Of a DNA stretch of 64,000 bases, positions 22,401 through 33,839 are shown in pieces. The stretch comes from Filobasidium wieringae (lineage: Eukaryota > Basidiomycota > Tremellomycetes > Filobasidiales > Filobasidiaceae). Both the position numbers and the translations under genes were made by a program. The notes below the pieces were generated by a model. The model did no database searches. It was not told the origin of the DNA and saw only the letters and a list, made by a program, of their open reading frames with translations. Where the stretch lies: positions 1,543,774 to 1,607,773 of the forward strand of contig BCIV01000001.1 in assembly GCA_001600055.1 (NCBI GenBank). The letters run 5' to 3'. Every line of letters begins with the position of its first letter. Positions within the stretch are counted from its first letter, which is position 1.

Positions 22401-24446
22401 ATGTCATTCCTCCCCTCCATCCACTCTCTCCTCTCAAGATCAAACCCCACCTCCCACCTCACCGACGACCCAGCCTACGACCCCTCCCTCACCTCCCCCT
22501 CCGCCCTCCAGCTCTCCTCCTCCCTCACCCGCACCCGCGAGGTATCCCTCATAGAACAAGGTCCCGTCCACGTAGGCGTGACCTTCACCCCGAAGCTGGG
22601 GGAACAGAGGATCGCCTGGGCCCTCGAGGTCTTGGCCAACGAGAGGGTGGGCAGCGTTTTGGACGTCGGGTGTGGGGAGGGAGCGTTGTTGAGCGTTCTC
22701 TGTAGGCCTAGTGGGGGTAGGAAGGGGGAGGAGGTCAGGGCGGGCAATGGGAGGAGGGTCGGGAGGGAGTTGGTCGTCACTGTGAGTCTGCGAGTCGTGT
22801 CGAGTCGAGTCGAGTCGAGTCGAGTCGATCAGGCTTGTCCGGATGACCTCTCTTCGTACACTTTCATGTCACTGATCCATCCCGCCTTGACTCGCCCTGC
22901 CGTTCCATAGCGACTAGCAGGACTGGATATAGATCCTACCTGTATCCCACTGGCCGTACAAGCCACCGCCCCGCCCCCTTCCTCATCCGATCCCCCTGCC
23001 TCATCCACATCCACCTCCAAGTCCAAATCCATATCGACGACTACATCGACGACGACCTACATCCCACCTCGATGGCAACAGCTAGAAGTGGAAATCTGGC
23101 AGGGCGGTCTGGAGAAGCATAATCAACGGTTGGAAGGGTACGAAGCCATCGTCGGGTTGGAAATGTCAGTCCCCAGTACCCCCATTGATCCTCCTCTCTC
23201 TCTCTCTCTCTCGTTCTCCCGTACGGACAATTGATGAATCTTTCCGATCTTTTTGTTTTGCGATGGAAATAGCATTGAACACCTCAATGGACCTAGTCTG
23301 GCCGTCTTTCCTCAGATGATATTCGGGACTTTCAGACCGAAGATCGTTCTGATCACTACACCTAATTTCGAAGTCAGTCCGTCCCTCCTTACCCTCTTGA
23401 ACGTTTCTCCCCTCTCCCTCTCTCCTCCTCTGTTCTGTTCCTTGGTCACTCGCACGACAGATGGCTGATCTCGCACGGACGAACAGTTCAATTCGAAATT
23501 CCCTAGGGCGGAGACTTGTGATGATCATCATCATCATCATCATCCTCATGAACGGGACGGAGCTGGTTCTGACAACCCCAACACCGGCCTAACGACCGGT
23601 ACGACGACGACGACGACCACCACCGCGCCCGCGACGACTCAAGCGATCAGAGGGTTCTTGGATCCTACGGGACGCACGGAGAGGGTGTTCAGGCACTCGG
23701 ATCATAAGCTCGAAATGACCGAGTCTGAATTCAGGGACTGGTGTGAATCGGCCGAAGGTAAGAGTTTCTCCCTCCCCCTGACCGAGATGCGAATGATCTG
23801 GAAAAAAAAACGAACGTCTCTCGTAGAATGGGGGTATACGGCGGAGATTGGTGGGATCGGGCTTTCCAATAACCCTTCGTACCATCAAGACGACCCGACC
23901 CGACCGATCTATGCGACCCATACCGCCGTCTTTCGTCATACCGGTGCGCCACCCCATCGTTCCCCCCGTTCCGTCCGATCGGTACAACTCCCGTTCATGC
24001 CTCTGAGCGGGGAAGAGTTTCACGCGCATAGGTTGGCGGCTCGGCACGTACACCCCGTCAGATTACCACACGGGACGGGGGAGAGACCGGGGTCGAGTGA
24101 GGAGATCAGGAAGGAGGTTCAGACGCTGTTGGTTCGTTGGGACGAGCCTGTCGTCGGTCTGGAAGAGGTCTGGGCGCATGAGCAAGTCCCTGCGGTATGT
24201 TCGGGGAGCAGGAGGGCGCTCGTCCGGGCTCTAGGAGGGATCGGGGATTGTCCCGGTGATTCCGGACGGGTCGGGGATCAGCCGGATTGGACGTTGGATT
24301 GGAACGACGGGACGTTTGGAGGGTTGAGGATCAGGTATAACGTCTTGGCCGATGAACGTCGGGGTCGGGGTCGGGATGCGGAGCAAGAAGAATGGGGCAG
24401 ACAGGAGGAGAGGGAGGTGGTCATGACGGATACGAGCGGGTGGTGA
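22401..24446 (+). CDS. HEN1: HEN1-type small RNA 2'-O-methyltransferase
   Basis: HEN1 enzymes methylate the 2'-OH of the 3'-terminal nucleotide of small RNAs, protecting them from tailing and decay. Five exons (22401-22781, 22911-23164, 23273-23372, 23487-23757, 23827-24446) sum to 1,626 nt, 541 aa. The SAM motif is VLDVGCGEGALL. The metal-site motif LEIIEHL (Glu-x2-Glu-His) forms exactly at the exon 2/3 junction. TTPNFEFNSKFPR and FRHSDHKLEMTESEFRDW follow, supplying the fourth ligand region; plant HEN1 has KFEW where this has KLEM. Between them is an insertion with DDHHHHHHHPH and a poly-Thr run. The C-terminal 100 residues are unassigned. There is no N-terminal dsRNA-binding region, as in animal, fungal and bacterial short forms. 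Confidence 0.86.
22793..22829. repeat. Pentanucleotide repeat (GAGTC)n in HEN1 intron 1
   Basis: About six tandem GAGTC/GTCGA units inside the 129-bp first intron. Intron 2 carries a separate (CT)n run at about 23193-23212, and exon 4 carries an (ATC)n run that encodes the His tract. Confidence 0.8.
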
Positions 24447-24533
24447 GGGTGACGCGCGGTCGTTTGATCGGTTTGGTTTCTGTCAGAGTTTGTTTCACAA
24501 GTGCATGCATAATCACATGGTCGGGTCGGGATT

Positions 24534-24562
24534 CATATCATATCATATCATATCATATCATC
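24534..24562. repeat. (TCATA)n microsatellite between HEN1 and the APQ12-like gene
   Basis: Five to six tandem TCATA units in the 219-bp space between two convergent stop codons. It probably lies in overlapping 3' UTRs. Nothing else is seen in that gap. Confidence 0.8.
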
Positions 24563-24665
24563 ATTTCATATTATCACGTCGACTAATTAGTTGCTCTGAT
24601 ACGATTCTCTTTCGCCATCCGGTTGTCATCGAGACCGCACTGCCACTACCGATCCCGACCGCCGC

Positions 24666-25520
24666 TCATCTCCCACGAGTCTTTCCGTTCCCCTTGGTCT
24701 TCTGCTTGGCATCCCCCTCTCCGAAAACTCCTTCCAACCCGGCCGCCTTGAGCGCAGCATTCTTGACCCAGTTCTGAGCCATATCGGACAAACTCTCTTC
24801 CTCCTGAGCGGCACCCTTGCGACCCGATCGGGTGGAACTCTTGGACTTGGTGCTACGACCATTGACAGGCTGCTTCTTCTGTCCTTGTTGCCAGGCGTCC
24901 GCCATCTGTCCTGCGAAACCGGAAGCGACGTCGAACAACCCTTGAGCACCGTTCCCAGAGGCATAACTGCCTAGACCGGAAGCCAACCCTTGCAAAGGGT
25001 TCCCCGCACCGGCCCCGGCTCCCCCATTGTTTCCATTGAATTGACCGGTGACCCATCCGAACATGCTCAACGCCAAGGCGATGAGACTACCGTAACGGAA
25101 CAACCTGGTGACCATGGAGACGGCAAAGCTGAAAGTCCTCAAGAACGACTTGAACCCGATCCAGATGGCGAGTGATCCGACGATGAGGGGTACCCAGTCG
25201 CCCATACTCTTCTGCCCTGGGTTTGTGAATACATCCTTGATCGAGTATAAATCGATGGACCGAGCGACGGAGAACAAGTTGGAGAGCGTCTGCACGAGGA
25301 TGGAGGCGATTTGAGTGGGATTGTTGTAAGCAGTGTAAGCGAGACCGGCGGGGTTGGAGAGCAGGTTGAGGAGAGGCTCGAGAGCGTGAAGGAACTGCTG
25401 AGCCGGTAAGGGCAGATAGGGGCTGGCTAGGTGTAAGATGGTGCTGAGAGGTCAGAGAGGCATGTCAGTAACGTTCCTGCGGGCATCCCAGGCGATTGAT
25501 AATTTGACCACCTACTTCAT
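24666..25520 (-). CDS. APQ12: APQ12-like nuclear-envelope/ER membrane protein
   Basis: Apq12 proteins sit in the nuclear envelope/ER and affect membrane fluidity and nuclear pore assembly. Exon 1 supplies only ATG plus two bases (25516-25520); the intron (GTAGGT ... CTCAG) leads to TILHLASPYLPLPAQ. The region LNLLSNPAGLAYTAYNN is followed by two adjacent hydrophobic segments, WVPLIVGSLAIWIGFKSF and VTRLFRYGSLIALALSMFGW, matching the compact Apq12 core. The C-terminal 110 residues are Gly/Asn/Ala rich, then strongly basic (KTKGNGKTRGR). The call rests on the two-helix pattern and is moderate; an unrelated ER tail protein is possible. Confidence 0.6.
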
Positions 25521-25972
25521 TCTGGAAGACTGTCTAGTTCCCTTTGAGTGGTCTTGTACGTTCCCGAATGATTCTAGGATGAAAGTATGATTGCACCAAC
25601 TTTCACCTTGAGAACTCTGACTTTTGTTGTTACCGACTGGTGGCACGTACGTCATAATTCATAATCCCGCTCGCGGACACGTGGAACTTTAGATTCTCCC
25701 CATGCATCCATTCGTTCCAACCAGAAAATTGTCTATGTATATTCCACACTTTCCCCCTTGCGTTGTCTGGCTCCTCCGCCAACCAACAACCAAGTATAAA
25801 ATACATGACGAGCAAGCAACACGGGTAGAGCAGGTAACGAGTTCGAGTTCGAAAGAGGAGCGAAAGAGTGGAGGAGATGGAAGTAATCAAGGGAGAAGAG
25901 AGGGAAGTGGCAAGCAAGGTGTATCCACGCGGATATTGGGCCTATTCAAGGCCCGTATCACGAGTATCGAGC
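25521..25972. other. Intergenic between APQ12-like and TPT transporter
   Basis: About 450 bp. A TATAAAAT box-like sequence occurs near 25796 on the plus strand. The minus-strand frame 25630-25917 has hydrophobic residues, but it starts at TTG, overlaps the transporter 3' side and has no family resemblance. No gene is called. Confidence 0.35.
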
Positions 25973-27996
25973 TTACTTTCCACCAGTCTTGAACAAGACA
26001 AGACCAGCGAGCGCGACAGAGTATCCAAAGACCTGGACGACGGTGATGCTGGATCCGAATGCAAGGACAGATCCAGAAATGAGGAGCTGAAACGGCGAAA
26101 CAAGATGATATCAGAACTTGTCGATTTGGTCACCCGCCTCTCCTACTCACGATATCCTTCAAGACTCCAGCAAGAGTCAAGACCAGACCAGATCCGACAG
26201 CGATAAGGAAAACGGCAGCGACCTGTTCACATCGCGAAGTCAAAACCAGCTGACCCGCTCGCTCCGTCTTGTTTCCGACCACTCACGTTCAAAGCAAAGG
26301 CGATACCAGCGTTGGTAAACAAGATGAAAGCGCCGACCCGCTCAAGGTGGTAGAAAGGCTCAACACCCTCGATCAAGATCATCAACACAAAGTTGATGGC
26401 GGCACAGACGGGAGCGTAGTAGTAAAGAGAGACAAGGGGGTCCATCTGTACTCGAGAAAGTCGACGCTTAGTTCACCAAAACGACCCGATGTGTGAGAAC
26501 AAGGAATGCGTACCTTCATGCCGTGTAACAAGATCTCAATCATGACCAATCGAGAGGCCTCGAAACAGAGAGCTGCACATTGACAGAGGAAACCGACCAT
26601 CTCGAAGTGGAGTTCACCGTAAGCAGCTGCAAGATCGACCTCGTCAGTTCAGAGTCGAGAAACGACTACAGAGAACATGACCGCTCACCAGTGCAACATC
26701 CGAAAGAGATCATCTGGTCAGAGCACACGGATCGTTATCAGTCTTCATGATTGCAGGCCATCTCTCCATCAAACCTGAAACTCACAGCTACAACTCCTAC
26801 CAACCTCTTGTTGGGCTCCTGGAGTCCGAAAGCGAAAGAGATCAAAAGGATGACAACTGGGTTGAAAGCCTTGAGCATCTGGATGAAGGAAACGCTCAAA
26901 CTGATGAAATCGTTGTCGGTCAGCGCATCTCAAGGTAAGCATGGCTGGGAGAGACGCTCACGTAAGGTAGGCGTAGTTGGAGAGGATCAAACTACCAGAG
27001 AAGAGAACTCCGATGGGCAAGATAGACCTCATCCATTTATCTCGCTAATGACAAAAGTGTCTCAATGATAATCAATCGGTGCCAAGATGCTGGTAGACGT
27101 ACGGGCATGTCGATATCCTTGACGCTGTCCAAAAGGTTAGTAGTCCTTTGCAATACCCTGGTTCCAACAGCCTGTAATCAAATCAACAACGTTAAGACTC
27201 GGTACATCTGTTTTGAAGATGTTGATTAGGTTCACGTACGGAAAAGATCATGTGCCACTATCAAGCGAATACGTTTTCTGGTCAGATCTCTCTTGCATTC
27301 GTACCAGAGGACACAAACGTACAGTGGTCAGGAAAATAGGGTACTTGAAGTTGAGCCCAGTGAACACGTATTTGTTGTAGAGGATGACACAGACGGAACA
27401 AGACTGTGAAGCACGTTCGAAAGTTGTCAGTACGGCATACTATGTTGCACACCGGTCAACACATGCTTACCATCCAAATGGGGATAACTGTTCCAGTAGG
27501 AGGTTGTTATGGTGATATTAATGAAAGTGAGAGTGTACCATAGCAAGAACAGTCGAATAGCAAAAAGAAGTACGTTGGATCAGCATGATAGATATGGATT
27601 GATAGGTAACGCCAGCAACGCACTAAGCCATGCTGGGATGTTGATCTTTTTGGGTTGAGCAGGGGTAGTAAAGGTTCGAGAAGGCTCGAGCCTGAATCGA
27701 GGGCGAAGTTGAAAGGAGATAGGGAGTGAAGCAGAGAAAAGACAGTGGATCGGTCAGCTTCTGTCACAACGGTAAAGACATATGTGGGTTTCGACTCACT
27801 TGATCTCGAGCGTGTCATCAGGACCAAGCGCATCGACAGAGGATGCATTTGGCAGAGACTGTTGATTCCAATTGAAGAAAGACACGGAAAGCTTCAGTCC
27901 GACTGTTCTTCGAATGTAACAAGAACTCCAGGCTCCAAACTAAAAAAAGATCCGACTGACCTCAAGAGGTATGGAGTGATCCCTGTTGTTGCTCAT
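25973..27996 (-). CDS. Drug/metabolite-superfamily transporter, TPT (triose-phosphate/nucleotide-sugar) family
   Basis: Ten or so transmembrane segments are split over many short exons. The N-terminus SNNRDHSIPLE is soluble; the core includes CSVCVILYNKYVFT, GLNFKYPIFLTT, MVGFLCQCAALCFEASR, DPLVSLYYYAPVCAAINF, GAFILFTNAGIAFALNVS and SVLAFGSSITVVQVFGYS. The last two are typical of the PF03151 fold, with a pseudo-twofold repeat. Substrate cannot be read from sequence; relatives move nucleotide sugars or sugar phosphates across Golgi/ER membranes, useful for wall and capsule glycans. The model ends at a TAA (25973) right after FKTGGK. That TAA overlaps a GTAAGC donor, so one more short exon is possible. 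Confidence 0.82.
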
Positions 27997-28348
27997 CGTG
28001 TCCAGGTTATAGTCTAAATTGAGTGAGAGGGTTAAGGGAGGTACCAGCGAGTCAACCACAAACAAAGACTGCAGGTGGTATCTATTGTATCTACCGAAGC
28101 TGCTGATCGAAGTAAGAGTTGGTGACCTGGAAACAAATGAAGGTTCGGTCGCGAAAGTTGAGTGGATCCGCTTCCGCAGGCAACACAATCGGGACGAGCG
28201 ACGCGATTCTGGGTTTGATCATGGTCTACCCTGAATTGACCGCCATGAGCATCACATGCAGATGGATTCGTTATGGTATACTGTTGTTACACTGACTTGA
28301 TACAACTTAGAATGGGTCTGACTCGATGGCGCGCAATGTGCAACGTAA
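27997..28348. promoter_or_regulatory. Intergenic, transporter promoter region
   Basis: About 350 bp between the transporter start and the APC11 stop. No coding signal. Confidence 0.35.
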
Positions 28349-29086
28349 TTAGACTCTAGCTGTATCTCCATGCATCGTGCTTGTGATCAACCCGGAATCA
28401 CCGGATTCCTCCCCTATAGTCATCATAGACCTAGAAGAATGGTATTCTTCTACTGAGAGATCCCCGTACCCAATGCTTGCTCGAGCGGCTAATGTAGTCT
28501 CATTTGGAGCTTGATCGACGGTTCCTGGTTGGTGTACACCATGCGAACTCATATCTCTTTCGGCCGTTACTAAAGACGGCAAAAGAAGCAGGTCAATTGA
28601 ATTGATCAGCAACAATCGCTGTTGAAGTACTTACCCCAAGGTCTCCTATCTAAAGGACACTGTTCGTTCGAACTCGGGGTATTCAACCACTTCAAAAGGC
28701 AGTGCATGTGAAAAACATGTGTGCATTGCCCCCACACTATACAACAAGTCAAAAGAGATTCAAGTCTGTTTAGTTCTGTATCTTCTTCTGGCAAGCCTAC
28801 TAGAATCCGACTCACTGAGGGGACAATCGTCTCCCGGTACCTTGCAACCCGGACAAGCACTCTCAAATTCCAACTGACAAATTCCGCAAACCTCGTCCTC
28901 CTCGTCCTCTTCCTCCTCATCATCATCGTCTCCATCACTTTCGTCCTCACTAGCTGAATCGAGATCCGATTGGATCGTTCCTGGCAATTGAGGATTCTCG
29001 GAAGATCCAGCTTCCGGTTGGGTAAGAGGCTTGACATCCCATCGCCAGGATGCTACGGCGTTATATTGTCGATAGATGATCTTCAT
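28349..29086 (-). CDS. APC11: Anaphase-promoting complex RING subunit Apc11, extended form
   Basis: Apc11 is the RING-H2 subunit that recruits E2 enzymes to the APC/C ubiquitin ligase. Exons 28816-29086, 28635-28736 and 28349-28569 sum to 594 nt, 197 aa, against about 85-165 in well-known members. The N-terminus [18 protein letters not shown] is typical. An acidic insertion of about 40 residues ([20 protein letters not shown]) splits it from the [41 protein letters not shown], and QCPLDRRPW. The last zinc ligand is Asp (CPLD), as in Rbx1, where most Apc11 have Cys. A 70-residue Ser/Thr/Glu-rich C-terminal extension follows. The ATG at 29086 is the first in frame. Confidence 0.9.
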
Positions 29087-29476
29087 CTTCGTCGATCTCC
29101 CGGTGTTCAAACAGGATATAGGAGGGTAAGACCGTCTAGCGTAAGGTCCTGTGCTGTCACCAAGTGAACGTTGTGGTTAGCGAAATGCTATGACCTACAA
29201 ACGCGGGAAATGGTACCTTTTGGTTCTTTGGTCTCAATTAAATCATGATGAATAGTGTTAGATCGACCATATATCTTGTTTTCTTCCAGCAGCGATCTGT
29301 AGGAATTGTAGCGAGAGTGTAGCCTATGACCGAGATGTGAAGCAAAAGGTATGTCCTCCTGAATTCTGAGGTATACACGAAATGTAAACAACAACATCCA
29401 GCGGACATCCTACGGTTTCGTGGATTCGCTCGAATTATGAGTAAGATTACAACCTCGTCTAAATGCAGGAGATCCT
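29087..29476. promoter_or_regulatory. Intergenic, APC11 promoter region
   Basis: About 390 bp between the APC11 start and the glucanase stop. Nothing coding is seen. Confidence 0.35.
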
Positions 29477-30647
29477 TTACAACAGACTAGCCACGGCCCA
29501 TATCAATACCACAAACGCCATGGCATTGTCGAACGGTGCAACCCCTCGCGAACTGTTCCCCATCCTTCCTTGCAACATAGCAGTTCCATTCGCCTTGGCA
29601 AAAGCTATCCCCAAATCGCTTTGCCTTCCCGTCTTCTCCTGGAAATCGGAGGTGTCGTTCGCAAGCAGGCTATTGAGCGGGTTGACGTCGACCATATCAT
29701 AAGCGGGAGCGAAGTAAGCGTAACGCTCGATCCAGGAGGTCGAGTCGAGGAAATTGAGTGTAATATTCATGAACAACTGGATTTCGTCCAGTGTAGCTTG
29801 ATTATCACCGTTGAAGTTCTGTGATTGACTTACACATCAGCTCGATCCGTGGAGACCACTAAGGGATACGAAAACTCACCTGACAAGCGAACTCTGTTAC
29901 CCAAATCGCTAGCAAAATGGAATGACATACGGTTAACAGGCAGAATCTTTGCCACACAGGCAGCTGGGCTGAACTTACGTTTCCGATTGAACGATTCGTA
30001 GAAGTCGTTGACATAACTGATGAATCCTTGAGGATCGAGGTCGTACCCTGTTCATCCGTTAGGGAATTCAGTTTTTGGCATACTGTTGTAGTGAGGTAAT
30101 CTTACGTACAATGTATGGTGGTAAAATCCCATTCACACCCCGTACAATTCCCTTGAAATTGTCTCATCCATTCCTTTCCTCTTGGTGCAGATGTAGTAAC
30201 AGGAGATCCAACCCTCCAACCCGAAGCACGCAAAGGTTCGACATATTGCTCCCAGTGCGCTGCCGCAGCGGCTGGGGTGCATACCGCCTGTCCTGGTTGA
30301 TCACACTCGTTATACGTCAGGATGGCTCGATCGGGAGTCAATTCGACCCCATTGAAGTTCGTTTGAATCCCTTGTAAGAAGGTAGTTGTGAGCGAACCAT
30401 CGACTCCCCATAGTTGCGGGACGAATGCGAAGGGTGAGGTAGTCAATCGACCTCCATGATTCAGGTATCGAGGGTATGAGACGGGGGATGCCGACCAGGT
30501 GTAATACCATGAAACCGTAGAGTTGGCATCCTGGAATGCTGTCATGGGCACATAAGGTCCGGATGCCCAGGGGAGTCCTGCTTTTCCTGCAGCTTGCACT
30601 AGCTGCAACCAGAGGATTCCGATAAGCAGGGTATGAACAGCTGCCAT
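29477..30647 (-). CDS. Secreted glycoside hydrolase, GH128/Asl1-like beta-1,3-glucanase
   Basis: Predicted to cut beta-1,3-glucan in the cell wall. The ATG at 30647 starts a signal peptide (AAVHTLLIGILWLQLVQAA); the upstream in-frame codon is GTG. The catalytic barrel shows WYYTWSASP, FVPQLWG, ILTYNECDQPGQA (candidate acid/base Glu), CEWDFTTIH and, across a 30-nt exon, PIWVTEFACQNF (candidate nucleophile Glu). The exon carrying WVTEFACQ is flanked by two introns, so annotation pipelines could easily skip it. The tail is Ser/Gly rich and ends in a hydrophobic segment (AMAFVVLIWAVASLL), consistent with GPI anchoring. Glu-rich substrate motifs match the Glyco_hydro_cc family. Confidence 0.85.
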
Positions 30648-31601
30648 CTCTTTCACAAAATCTGAAGGACGCAGTCCTTTATTAGATCCTTGAATTAACC
30701 TATCTTCATGGTCATCGAGGACCAGAGGATTTCATCTTTGATCAGGGCAAGTCGCCTCCGTGGAAGAATTGTTGGTTGTCAGATCTTGCTTGGCGCGGTA
30801 GTGACGTAGTTCGTTGATGATCTAGAAATACCCCTAAGTTGCCGCTGAGACGCTGAGACGATCCGGTACTGCCGGTGAAATAGTGAATGCATAAAGCATA
30901 GAAGACTACTAACTGTTTCTGCTGCACCTGACCAGGATTAATGGATTGTACATTGCCGAAGTATCAATCTTTGGTTTCTGAAATTTCTGAAGGTGCAAAG
31001 GCCCTAGTTTAGAGTAAATACGCCCTCCCTCGAGCTCAGCGCGATCGGGGCGAAGACCTAGTTCAAGGCGATCACGCCACACGGTCACGTATTCGAGTCG
31101 ATCACCCGAGTGACAAGTGAGCGAGTGAGATAGTGAGTGCGCGTTTCATCTAGACGACCATATTTCGAATCCCGGTTGTCTCGCCCCGATTGTCGCACGA
31201 TACTACCGATGACATGCCCAAGACATATACAGGCATCGGAGTGACCGTTCGTTATGCAATGATTAACAGGCTACTGTGGACAATATATCTAGTAAAGCTA
31301 GTAATCGACCCTTAGATTCCTTATGCCTATGATGGAAATATCGACTGACATCCATCAGATTGTCGTGCGAGCTAATGTCAAGGCTGTTGGAATGGTGATA
31401 TACCGACATGTACCAGATATCTCGAACGTCTCAAGGATCCGAAGGCAAGCATCCATGAAGACTTTAATATTTCGTTCTTAGCTTATCCCTCAGTCTTTGA
31501 GAAGGACAGAACACGATCTACTGATCTACTGACCGTTCTTGAGATTCTCGCACACTCTCCGCATCCCGTTGCATATGATATTTTGAGCACATTGACTCTA
31601 G
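30648..31601. other. Intergenic, no supported gene
   Basis: About 950 bp between the glucanase start and the IMA1 stop. The stretch 31030-31200 is richer in CG dinucleotides than the flanks. No frame or splice chain stands out. It should include the glucanase promoter. Confidence 0.35.
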
Positions 31602-33577
31602 CTACAACTTGAAATTCTCGGCTAACAATACCCACATCGCAATGTCTGTGATCATCCAGAAGAATTGTCCCCCGGTGGAAAGATATGGCAGCCTTCCTGA
31701 TTTTTTGGCAGCGTCGCGGAGTATCAGGAGGGGTTGTAGATACGGAACCGCAATTCTGCATATCAAGTGCAAACAATGGATCGTCTGTAAAAGTTGCACC
31801 GTAGGCTGAGGAGAAGGCTTTTGCTATCGAAATACAGCAAAGTTGGCATCCTTTCCGTGAATAGTGATGGTAGATACTCACCCGCATGGGGACGGCTCGA
31901 GACCTAATATGACATGCAACGACAGAGAGTACTTCCGCGACAGTAGCTCCGTCAGCCAGCAGTCTTGCTGTTGCAGAGACCGATCTGGAAGTCCCCACAT
32001 GTACTGAGAACAAGATTCGCAACAGCAAGCAGATCGCGTAGGTTGCCCTGAAGACCTTCGTATCCAGCATACACAGGAAACTGGCCGGTAGCGCTGGGTG
32101 GCTGAGATCATCCGAGGCGAGTGCGCTGTGTTTGCGCGAAGGTTTCTTGGCAAAGACTGAATCACTTGCAAATCCGAGTCCGGGGCCAGCTAGTCTGAAT
32201 AGCTCTTCTGCCGGATCTTCCGTTCGTGGCAAGCTCAACATACTGAGGCGCTCGCTGGCGGCAGTCACCTCGTCAGTGGGAGGTGCCTCTGGCTCCCAGT
32301 CCATCTCTTCTACTTCTGCGTGTTTGGGCTGGGAGACGTACATCGGTTCCATAACTGTCGATTCGGGAGGGGTATATTTCATGATGTATTTCGTAAAGTC
32401 GTAAAGTAGCGTCTGGACGGATATTTCGGTCGCGCTTCCGATGGTGTTGTTTGCAAAGTCGACCGGCGCGGGTATGGTATATTGTAGTCTGGCGAAGGAG
32501 TAGATTCTGGCCTGAGACAATTCAGACTTGAGCCAAGGCCGAGTGATACTACTTGACCAAGCTTACCATCACTTCTACGCAGAGGCCTGTTGGTAAGGCG
32601 TAAGGTACCGAAAAGGTCCTGGATAAAAGGGTGAGAAGCCGAACATAGAAGACTGTTGATTCGGTGAAAGTCCAATCTTCTCCACCAGAGATCTTTTCGT
32701 TTCGAAATCGTAGATATTGCCACCAAGGAATCCACCGTCTAGAGAGCCAGTGAGCTGCCAGAGTAGCAAACCACAAATGACTGATGGATGAGAATATCGC
32801 TAATGGATATGTAACCTGGCTGATCATCATCGTAGCAAATCCAGCTCTCCAAATCCAGAGATCGTAATCCAAGTTATGATCTGAGAATATCTGTTCGACC
32901 GCTGAAAGCCGCCGACTTTCATCCGGGTCAGAGCTGTCTTTCCCTAGCGTCGCCTCAGTCCAGATTTTCTCTCTCATTTTTGCGTCTCTGTCCGATATTA
33001 TCTTGTTGATTCTTGGCTCACATTCAGCACAAGCTAATGGATGGGATCTCTCAAAGGCTTGGACATCCCATTGGTAAGTCCTGAAAGCAGCCTGTACGAC
33101 GACAAAGAGAGGTCAGCAGGGCTCTCACAAGGTATGATGTCACTGCGGCTCACATTGTCGTCGCCTATAGGGTAATTCGCTCTGAATTTCAAGCTGGCCT
33201 CTAAGCTTGCTTCACAGGCCTGACAGAACGGATTGTTGACTGGTCCTGAAGGGACACGATCAGAGAATATGCCTATAATATTGATATTAGCATCAACGCG
33301 GGGTTTCAGGTTCGGCGAGAAGAGCCTTGACTCACTATGGTCTTCGGCGATTTGCGAAGTGGACGCAACCAGTTGTTCCTCCTGAAGGTAAACTATGTTA
33401 GCTTGTGTGATATCAATCTAGGGCCATAAGGCTTCTTACATTGCTTATATTCCTCTGCCTGCATAGCGGGTTTTGACAAACCCAATCCGATACTCTCGCT
33501 CGCTCAATCGAGCTTCGTTGGTTACAGAAATGGCAGTCCCTCCGCACCTTGCGATTTGGCCATCTCAATCCCAGCAT
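31602..33577 (-). CDS. IMA1: Inner nuclear membrane protein Ima1 (Samp1/TMEM201 family)
   Basis: Ima1/Samp1 proteins bind heterochromatin and cytoskeletal linkers at the inner nuclear membrane. The ATG at 33577 opens exon 1 with GLRWPNRKVRRDCHFCNQ, then DWVCQNPLCRQRN: the Ima1_N zinc-binding start (the second pair is C-x4-C). Further Cys pairs follow in FCQACEASLKFRANYP and LACAECEPRINKIISDRDAK. Then come DYDLWIWRAGFATMMISQ, several hydrophobic segments, a cytoplasmic stretch rich in Glu and Pro, and further membrane segments including LICRIAVPYLQPLLIL and FFWMITDIAMWVLLAENF. The last exon begins at a CGATAG acceptor in phase 0 and ends at the TAG at 31602; reading through that intron would give a different, spurious tail. 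Confidence 0.82.
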
Positions 33578-33839
33578 TCCCGAGTTGACATCGGCAGGAT
33601 CGCAATAAAATGAAGCGGAGCTGTATGTGTCGAAATAATGTTGTAGATGACACAGTTATATGATGACATCTCTCTCACGTGATCTTTGTTTATATCTCGC
33701 TGAGCTGAACTCGACATAACTCGAAGATGTCGATCCCTACCAGTTTCCATATCGCACTGCATACTGCTAGAGGTTTCGAATCCTTTGCTCTGCTATACTT
33801 CTTGGTAACTCGAACTGAAAAAGGAACAATACCCCAAAA
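33578..33839. promoter_or_regulatory. Compact divergent promoter, IMA1/CBC2
   Basis: 262 bp between the two start codons, with no other coding signal. It must serve both genes. Confidence 0.5.

Noticed and set aside
25630..25917. Hydrophobic minus-strand frame between the APQ12-like and transporter genes
   Set aside because: It begins at TTG and lies in transporter 3' UTR/promoter sequence. No motif or splice support.
31483..31870. Long unspliced tail on the IMA1 frame (continuing to 31483)
   Set aside because: A GTGAGT donor and CGATAG acceptor give a hydrophobic, family-like C-terminus ending at 31602; the unspliced tail is intron translation followed by a wrong frame.
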